Assembly (NCBI GenBank): GCA_023957775.1
Contig: JAMLGR010000013.1
Coordinates: 61,594 to 125,593, forward strand
Reading direction: 5' to 3'
Length of the DNA stretch: 64,000 bases
DNA from: Fimbriimonadaceae bacterium
GTDB lineage: Bacteria; Armatimonadota; Fimbriimonadia; Fimbriimonadales; Fimbriimonadaceae
Positions 63,623 through 64,000 of the stretch are shown here, one piece after another. The notes under the pieces were generated by a model. The model was not told where the DNA came from. It saw only the letters and a program-made list of their open reading frames with translations, and made no database searches. Each line of letters begins with the position of its first letter. Position 1 is the stretch's first letter. Both the position numbers and the translations under genes were made by a program.

Positions 63623-64000
63623 GTGGCCGACATCGAGCGCCTCATCATCACCCACCGCGACGCCATCTACCGGCAGATGCTTCGCGTGTGCGGCAACCAC
63701 GACGACGCGGAGGACGCGCTGGCCACGGCGATACTCTCGGCGCTGAAGGCGTCCGAGCAGCTTCGCGATCCTTCGAGCTTCCAGGGTTGGCTTGCCATGA
63801 TCGGCCGACGTGCCTGCGCGCGGCTGAAGGGCCGTATGAAGGAGTCGAAGTTCGCCTCGCTCGAGGCTTTGCAAGCCCTTGGCTTCGAGGCGTCGAATGG
63901 GGCGCCGGGCCCGGACGAGGCAGGCGAACTCGCCGAGCTCCAGAATTGCGTCAGGGAAGCGATCGCCGGCGTTCCCGAGCTGTACCGGGAGGTTTATGTG
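63623..64000 (+). CDS. ECF-like RNA polymerase sigma factor, cut by window end
   Basis: GTG 63623. Region 2 is recognisable: RLIITHRDAIYRQMLRVCGN, HDDAEDALATAILSALK and FQGWLAMIGRRACARLKGRM. The last residues visible (AIAGVPELYREVYV) begin region 4. 126 residues are present; the rest lies outside. ECF sigma factors redirect transcription to stress or envelope genes. No anti-sigma gene is visible. Confidence 0.82.
   Translation, partial: MADIERLIITHRDAIYRQMLRVCGNHDDAEDALATAILSALKASEQLRDPSSFQGWLAMIGRRACARLKGRMKESKFASLEALQALGFEASNGAPGPDEAGELAELQNCVREAIAGVPELYREVYV

Overview
The window looks like a chromosomal contig of a GC-rich, environmentally adapted bacterium, most probably from Armatimonadota (Fimbriimonadia-like). 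The clues are a type IV pilin-like protein whose N-terminus runs FTLIELLVVIAIIAI into ILFPVFSQAKE, a PEP-CTERM protein, a bi-domain MDR/Gfo-Idh oxidoreductase in an exopolysaccharide cluster, an OmpR/SARP-type regulator, and DUF1553/DUF1501 surface proteins. This placement is inferred from gene style only. No rRNA gene, CRISPR array, integrase or transposase was seen.

Region 1 (about 1-16.2 kb) is an accessory, recombining and decaying segment. It opens with an unrecognised frameshifted gene, a frameshifted TPR/C39-type cysteine peptidase and a frameshifted full-length RHS-repeat gene. Then come an orphan RHS C-terminal module, a second, intact but N-terminally truncated RHS copy, and a further RHS scrap. 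Each of the three RHS cores ends at the same conserved junction and continues into a different tip of about 110-130 residues made mainly of membrane helices. Each tip is followed, with overlapping start and stop codons, by a different small membrane protein. One RHS module sits between two 140-bp direct repeats that contain the 3' half of a tRNA-Val(UAC) gene and short repeated arm-like boxes. Mixed in are three MNT/HEPN toxin-antitoxin modules (one intact), a remnant of a nucleotidyltransferase pair, and two tandem paralogous lipoproteins. This layout suggests a polymorphic RHS system with membrane-acting tips and membrane immunity partners, diversified by cassette recombination.

Region 2 (16.2-20.5 kb) holds a secreted protein of unknown role, a zinc-ribbon membrane protein, a type IV pilin-like H-X9-DG protein and a receiver-PAS-GGDEF diguanylate cyclase. 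Region 3 (20.5-37 kb) is a Wzx/Wzy-type exopolysaccharide cluster: UDP-ManNAc dehydrogenase, asparagine synthase-like amidotransferase, flippase, heparinase-like lyase, glycosyltransferases, polymerase, bi-domain oxidoreductase, WbuB-like transferase and, on the other strand, a Wzz-like chain-length protein. Several consecutive genes overlap by 4 bp. The heparinase-like gene carries an in-frame array of a GC-rich 36-bp repeat that also occurs between genes at 18.8 kb. A pseudogenised HNH nuclease interrupts the cluster.

Region 4 (37-64 kb) is ordinary chromosome dominated by secreted proteins: a BNR-repeat protein, tRNA-Glu(CUC), a DUF6265-like protein, an M1 peptidase, a PEP-CTERM protein, a SARP-like regulator, an intradiol-dioxygenase-like lipoprotein, an SGNH/alpha-beta hydrolase fusion, a large CarboxypepD_reg-like protein, nitronate monooxygenase, an MFS transporter, a DUF1549/DUF1553-DUF1501 pair, a GH76-like hydrolase, a double-zincin protein with a VHL-beta-like domain, and the start of an ECF-like sigma factor. 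Many start codons lie only 5-12 nt after a TANNNT box, which suggests short-leader or leaderless transcripts.
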